The notes under the pieces: generated by a model
Seen by the model: the letters and a program-made list of their open reading frames with translations, nothing else
The model's database searches: none
What the model was told of the DNA's origin: nothing
Assembly: GCF_014349235.1 (NCBI RefSeq)
Contig: NZ_JACSOH010000008.1
Location: 62,001-126,000, forward strand
DNA length: 64,000 nucleotides
Reading direction: 5' to 3'
From: Cytophaga sp. FL35
Lineage (GTDB): Bacteria; Bacteroidota; Bacteroidia; Flavobacteriales; Flavobacteriaceae
Translations under genes and position numbers: made by a program
In this document: piece by piece, positions 60,155 through 64,000 of the stretch
How the letters are laid out: the number at the start of each line of letters is the position of its first letter
How positions within the stretch are numbered: position 1 is the stretch's first letter

Positions 60155-61108
60155 ATGACTGGAACCGTTTATAAATCTACTGGCAGTTGGTACACCGTTA
60201 AAAATGAAAACGGGGATTTTTATGAATGCCGTATAAAGGGTAAGTTCCGTATTCAAGGTATTAAGAGTACCAATCCTATAGCGGTGGGTGATGTTGTGGA
60301 ATTTGAAATAGAGCAGCTGGGAGATGATATTGTTGGGGTCATTCACCACATACAAGACCGTAAAAACTACATTATTCGTAAGTCGGTCAATCTTTCAAAG
60401 CAGACCCATATCATCGCGGCGAATTTAGATCAAGTTTTTTTACTGGTTACCTTGAACAATCCGGTAACCTATACCATTTTTATAGATCGTTTTTTGGCTA
60501 CCGCCGAAGCCTATGAAGTGCCTACCATATTACTTTTTAATAAGGTGGATACCTATGAGCTGGAAGAACTGGCAGAGATTAAGTTTTTAGCGGAGATGTA
60601 CCGGAAAATCGGGTATACTTGTATAGGGATATCTGCCAAAAATGGAAAGAATGTGGACAAGGTAAAAGAGTTGATGACCAATACCACCAGCATGTTCGCC
60701 GGGCATTCCGGAGCAGGCAAATCTACGTTGGTAAATGCTCTGGAGCCTAAACTGGATTTAAAAACGGCAGAAATATCCGAACAACATTTACAAGGGCAGC
60801 ACACCACCACCTTTGCAGAGATGTTCGACCTTGATTTTGGAGGAAGAATCATTGATACTCCTGGTATCAAGGGTTTCGGAATTGTGGATATGGAAAAGGA
60901 TGAAATAGGGGATTATTTTCCAGAATTTTTTGCTTTGAAAGGGGAATGTAAATTCAACAATTGTTTGCATTTAGATGAGCCCAAATGTGCGGTGAAGGAG
61001 GCCTTGGAGAACGATGAGGTTGCTTGGAGCAGGTACCGTAGTTATGTACAAATGGTCACTGGGGAAGAGGAAACCTACAGAACGGACATTCACGACAACA
61101 AAAAATAA
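60155..61108 (+). CDS. rsgA: Ribosome small subunit-dependent GTPase A
   Basis: A 317-residue circularly permuted GTPase that acts late in 30S maturation. Seen: an OB-fold N-terminus with GSWYTVKNENGDFYECRIKGKFR, the permuted G4 LLFNKVD, then the P-loop AGHSGAGKSTLVNAL (residues 182-196), the switch region HTTTFAEMF, DTPGIKGFG (G3) and the zinc site CKFNNCLHLDEPKC. Length is standard. It heads a row with dtd and two DUF3857 genes. Confidence 0.97.
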   Translation: MTGTVYKSTGSWYTVKNENGDFYECRIKGKFRIQGIKSTNPIAVGDVVEFEIEQLGDDIVGVIHHIQDRKNYIIRKSVNLSKQTHIIAANLDQVFLLVTLNNPVTYTIFIDRFLATAEAYEVPTILLFNKVDTYELEELAEIKFLAEMYRKIGYTCIGISAKNGKNVDKVKELMTNTTSMFAGHSGAGKSTLVNALEPKLDLKTAEISEQHLQGQHTTTFAEMFDLDFGGRIIDTPGIKGFGIVDMEKDEIGDYFPEFFALKGECKFNNCLHLDEPKCAVKEALENDEVAWSRYRSYVQMVTGEEETYRTDIHDNKK

Positions 61109-61128
61109 GCAAACAATTTTAGAAAGGC

Positions 61129-61581
61129 ATGCGATCGGTACTTCAGCGAGTGGCTTGGGCCAGTGTTACAGTAGAAGGGAAAAAGGTGTCAGAGATAAAA
61201 AACGGCCTCTTGATATTGCTAGGTATTGAAGATGCCGATGGAAAGGAAGACATTGAATGGCTGTCAAGAAAATTGGTAAACCTACGTATTTTTAACGATG
61301 ATGATGGTGTTATGAACAAGTCATTGTTAGATGTCGATGGAGAGGCCATCGTGGTAAGCCAATTTACCTTACATGCGGCAACAAAGAAGGGGAATCGTCC
61401 TTCCTATATAAAAGCTTCCAAGCCGGAGGTGGCAATTCCCCTGTACGAGGCTTTTGTGAAACAATTGGAAAAAGACTTGGGCAAAAAGGTAGGTACTGGT
61501 GTTTTTGGAGCTGATATGAAGGTTGAATTGTTAAACGACGGACCCGTTACTATAACGTTTGATACAAAGAACAAGGATTAA
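61129..61581 (+). CDS. dtd: D-aminoacyl-tRNA deacylase
   Basis: A 150-residue proofreading enzyme that removes D-amino acids from tRNA. Seen: MRSVLQRVAWASVTVEG, GLLILLGIEDADGKEDIEWLSRKLVNLRIFND, the catalytic SQFTLHAATKKGNRPSYIKA and the C-terminal NDGPVTITFDT, matching the SQFTL and NxGPVT signatures. It starts 20 bp after rsgA and is probably cotranscribed with it. Confidence 0.97.
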   Translation: MRSVLQRVAWASVTVEGKKVSEIKNGLLILLGIEDADGKEDIEWLSRKLVNLRIFNDDDGVMNKSLLDVDGEAIVVSQFTLHAATKKGNRPSYIKASKPEVAIPLYEAFVKQLEKDLGKKVGTGVFGADMKVELLNDGPVTITFDTKNKD

Positions 61582-61660
61582 GGCCCCCTTGTCGAATATA
61601 TCTTGCTTTCTGTAAGAAAAATAGGTGATTTGTTGCCGTAAGGTACCAACTCACTTTTTC

Positions 61661-63571
61661 ATGCGTCATCTCATTTTATTTCTATTTCTTTTCTCCTACT
61701 TTCCTGGATTTTCTCAAAGCGATGATTTACAGATTTTTAATCTAAAGACGGAACTGACTAATAATGCCAACGCCATAGTTCGTTTGGATGAAATGATGGT
61801 AGACATCGTTTCTAAAAAGGAAATGGTGTTGAAACGCAAGAAAATAGTTACGGTCCTTAATGAGGCAGGTAACAAGCATGCCGTGGCCTTTGTAGGATAT
61901 GACAATGGCAAAAAGGTAAGGAATATTCAAGCCAAAGTTTACAATGCCCTAGGTAATGAACTGGAAAAAATTAAGGAAAAGGATTTTAAGGATGTAAGTG
62001 CGGTTGATGGAGGAACGCTATATACGGATTACCGATATATGTATTACCCTTATACGCCTGTGAGCTATCCATATACCATAGAATTGGAATATGAAATAAG
62101 CACCAAGAATACAGGAGAACTACCAGCTGCTTGGATTTTTCTAGATGATTTTTTAGTTAGTACGGAGGAAAGTAGCATACATATCAATTTTGCTAGTCCT
62201 GAACTGAAGCCTGAGATTAAGGAACTTCGGCTGGAGAATTTGGATATTGAAAAGGTGGTTACAGCTAACAGCATTCAATATTTGGCCAAAAATATACCCG
62301 CGATTAAAAGCGAAAGTCTATGCCCATCATTTTCAGAGTTAGCGCCACTAGTGCGATTAAGGCCGGTTAATTTTTACTACGAAGGTTTTGATGCTTCCAT
62401 ACAATCTTGGAATGATTTGGGAATATGGATGTCTTCCAATTTATTAAAAGGGAGGGACGAACTATCGCCAGTAACCATTGGGGAAGTTCAAAATTTGGTT
62501 AAAGATGTAGATGGTACGCTCGAAAAGGCTCAATTAGTATATGAATACGTACAGCAAAATACGCGATATATAAGTGTTCAAGTGGGTATTGGCGGGATGC
62601 AGCCCATAAGTGCCATAGATGTAGATCGCGTAAAATATGGGGATTGTAAGGGTTTGAGCAACTATACCATGGCTCTGCTTAAAACAGTAGGGGTAGAGGC
62701 TTATTATGCGCATGTTGAAGCAGGCAATGAGCAAGTGGATTTTGAGGATGATTTTCCTGATTTGGCCCAAGGAAATCATGTGATCTTGGCTATTCCACAT
62801 GAGGGGAGCTATTATTGGATTGATTGTACGTCTCAAATCCATCCCTTTGGCTTTATAGGTGATTTTACGGACAATCGTAAGGCTTTTATAATTAAGCCCA
62901 ATGGCGGTGAAATTGTACGTACCACCTCTTATCTAAACGAACAAAATCAGCAGCTTACAAAAGGTGACTATACGCTACAGCTTGATGGAAGTATGAATGG
63001 AAAGGTGTCCATTGTTACCAAAGGAATTCAGTATGATTCCCATTTCAATCTAACGGATAAAACGGAGGAGCACATAAAAAAACATTACAAGAACTTTTGG
63101 AATAATATCAACAACCTTCATATCAATTCCTATGAGTTCAAGAATGATAAGAAGGAAGTTGTTTTTAGGGAAGATGTTGCTATAAGTGCCACCAATTACG
63201 CATCTAAAAGTGGAGATCGTTTATTGTTTGCCGCTAATGCATTCAATAAAAATAAATATGTCCCTGGTAGGTACCGGAACAGAAAATTGCCCTTTGAAAT
63301 ACAAAGGGGATTTTATGACGAGGATCAAACGTCAATCACAATTCCGCAAGGTTATAGTGTTGAGTCCGTTCCGGAGACAATGACATTGGAAACTACCTTC
63401 GGAACTTATTTTCTCCAAATAAAGGAAGAAAACGGACAAATTGTCCTTGAACGAAGATTGTTGGTAAAGGCCGGAGAATACAGTGCAACGGAATATGGGG
63501 CGTTTCGTGATTTTATGAAAAATGTTTCAAAACATGACAACTCTAAAGTTGTTTTAAAACCTATCCTATGA
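61661..63571 (+). CDS. DUF3857 and transglutaminase-like domain protein
   Basis: A 636-residue secreted protein. The ATG at 61661 starts a signal peptide (MRHLILFLFLFSYFPGFSQ); the frame open from 61625 would mask it. The DUF3857 domain has LKRKKIVTVLNEAGNKHAVAFVGYDNGKKVRNIQAKVYNALG and YPYTPVSYPYTIELEYEI. It is followed by a transglutaminase-like core with QLVYEYVQQNTRYISVQVGIGG, DRVKYGDCKGLSNYTMALLKTVGVEAYYAHV (Cys) and GNHVILAIPHEGSYYWIDCTSQ (His, Asp). Activity is unproven. Its stop overlaps the start of the next gene, a second DUF3857 protein, by 4 bp. Confidence 0.9.
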   Translation: MRHLILFLFLFSYFPGFSQSDDLQIFNLKTELTNNANAIVRLDEMMVDIVSKKEMVLKRKKIVTVLNEAGNKHAVAFVGYDNGKKVRNIQAKVYNALGNELEKIKEKDFKDVSAVDGGTLYTDYRYMYYPYTPVSYPYTIELEYEISTKNTGELPAAWIFLDDFLVSTEESSIHINFASPELKPEIKELRLENLDIEKVVTANSIQYLAKNIPAIKSESLCPSFSELAPLVRLRPVNFYYEGFDASIQSWNDLGIWMSSNLLKGRDELSPVTIGEVQNLVKDVDGTLEKAQLVYEYVQQNTRYISVQVGIGGMQPISAIDVDRVKYGDCKGLSNYTMALLKTVGVEAYYAHVEAGNEQVDFEDDFPDLAQGNHVILAIPHEGSYYWIDCTSQIHPFGFIGDFTDNRKAFIIKPNGGEIVRTTSYLNEQNQQLTKGDYTLQLDGSMNGKVSIVTKGIQYDSHFNLTDKTEEHIKKHYKNFWNNINNLHINSYEFKNDKKEVVFREDVAISATNYASKSGDRLLFAANAFNKNKYVPGRYRNRKLPFEIQRGFYDEDQTSITIPQGYSVESVPETMTLETTFGTYFLQIKEENGQIVLERRLLVKAGEYSATEYGAFRDFMKNVSKHDNSKVVLKPIL

Positions 63572-64000
63572 TAATTGAAAGAATGCTCTTAGTAGTAACA
63601 CTTCTCGCTTGTTTTCAAACTCGGGCACAAGAGGTAGAATTTGGTAATGTAAGCAAGGAAGAGTTAATGGAAACATCCTACGCCCAGGATTCAGATGCCA
63701 GTGCCGCGGTTACTTTTAGAAAGCAGGAAACTTATCTGTTGTCTAGTAATGGAATTTTACGATTGATTACAGAGGTGCACGAGCGTATTAAAATTTATAA
63801 CAAGGATGGTTTTGAGTATGCCACGGAGAAGGTCAATCTCTTTAAGGCAGGTTCTGATAAGGAAGAGGTTAGAAAAATAAAGGCCAGCACCTATAATTTA
63901 GAAGATGATAAGGTGGTGGAATATTCTTTGGAAAAGGATCAGATATTCGATACCGCAATGAGTTTTAATTATGATCAGGTAAAGTTTACCATGCCCCATG
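63568..64000 (+). CDS. Second DUF3857 domain protein (3' truncated by window end)
   Basis: The frame begins at ATG 63568 within the stop of the preceding gene (ATGA) and stays open for 144 codons to the window edge. It has a signal peptide (MIIERMLLVVTLLACFQTRAQ) and then VSKEELMETSYAQDSDASAAVTF, LITEVHERIKIYNKDGFEYATEKVNLFK and VRKIKASTYNLEDDKVVEYSL, the DUF3857 pattern. A transglutaminase-like part would be expected beyond the window. Tandem pairs of such proteins are common in flavobacteria; the role is unknown. Confidence 0.88.
   Translation, partial: MIIERMLLVVTLLACFQTRAQEVEFGNVSKEELMETSYAQDSDASAAVTFRKQETYLLSSNGILRLITEVHERIKIYNKDGFEYATEKVNLFKAGSDKEEVRKIKASTYNLEDDKVVEYSLEKDQIFDTAMSFNYDQVKFTMPH

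Overview
The window looks like a chromosomal segment of a marine-type flavobacterium (Bacteroidota, Flavobacteriaceae). The reasons are a gliding-motility ABC ATPase (GldA), TonB, DUF5686, DUF3857 and DUF6807 proteins, an isoprenoid-free set of ordinary housekeeping genes, Bacteroidota promoter elements (TTG / TAnnTTTG) and the near absence of Shine-Dalgarno sequences. Coding density is high. I see no rRNA, tRNA, CRISPR array, prophage or transposase.

Layout. 0-6.5 kb: end of a PafA-type phosphatase, murI, folA, a 2TM protein, a class V PLP enzyme, a glycogen-binding-domain protein, and an ergothioneine operon (egtB-egtD-DUF427). 6.7-13.9 kb: a secreted DUF1080/DUF6807 pair, thyA, a thioredoxin-reductase-like flavoprotein, a methyltransferase, a PH-domain membrane protein, a nucleoside transporter and a bifunctional nuclease. 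14-25 kb: etfBA, pdhB, DUF5686, soluble and membrane pyrophosphatases, a putative glycoside hydrolase and an alpha/beta hydrolase. 25-27.8 kb: tonB, an App1-type phosphatase and a deoxynucleoside kinase.

28-50.5 kb is a sulfur and methionine supercluster: metK, metY, a MetX-aspartokinase-homoserine dehydrogenase fusion, metZ, an Rrf2 regulator, DUF2061-cysH-cysD-cysN, a sulfite reductase with a HEPN-like tail, cobA, a ferredoxin-NADP reductase, split metH and metF. It carries three SAM riboswitches of two classes: SAM-II at metK, SAM-I at metY and at metH. Three copies of a CTAT-N7-ATAG motif flank the cys genes and may be Rrf2 operators.

50.6-55.2 kb: a PagL-like lipid A deacylase, a DUF2807 lipoprotein, a serine hydrolase, a small secreted protein and gldA. 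55.3-59.5 kb is the Phe/Tyr operon (pheA, aminotransferase, tyrA, DAHP synthase-chorismate mutase). It is preceded by an undescribed-looking attenuator: a 23-residue leader peptide with 7 Phe and 3 Tyr, an antiterminator segment and an intrinsic terminator. 59.6-64 kb: a small secreted protein, rsgA, dtd and two DUF3857 proteins, the second cut by the window end.

The most unusual structural theme is a family of 7-bp-periodic arrays. Each begins within about 5 bp of a stop codon (transporter, MetX-AK-HSD, CysD, MetH N-half). One of them, together with an inverted array of the same TTNNNCG heptads, brackets a four-helix-bundle (S23-type) gene inserted between the two metH genes.
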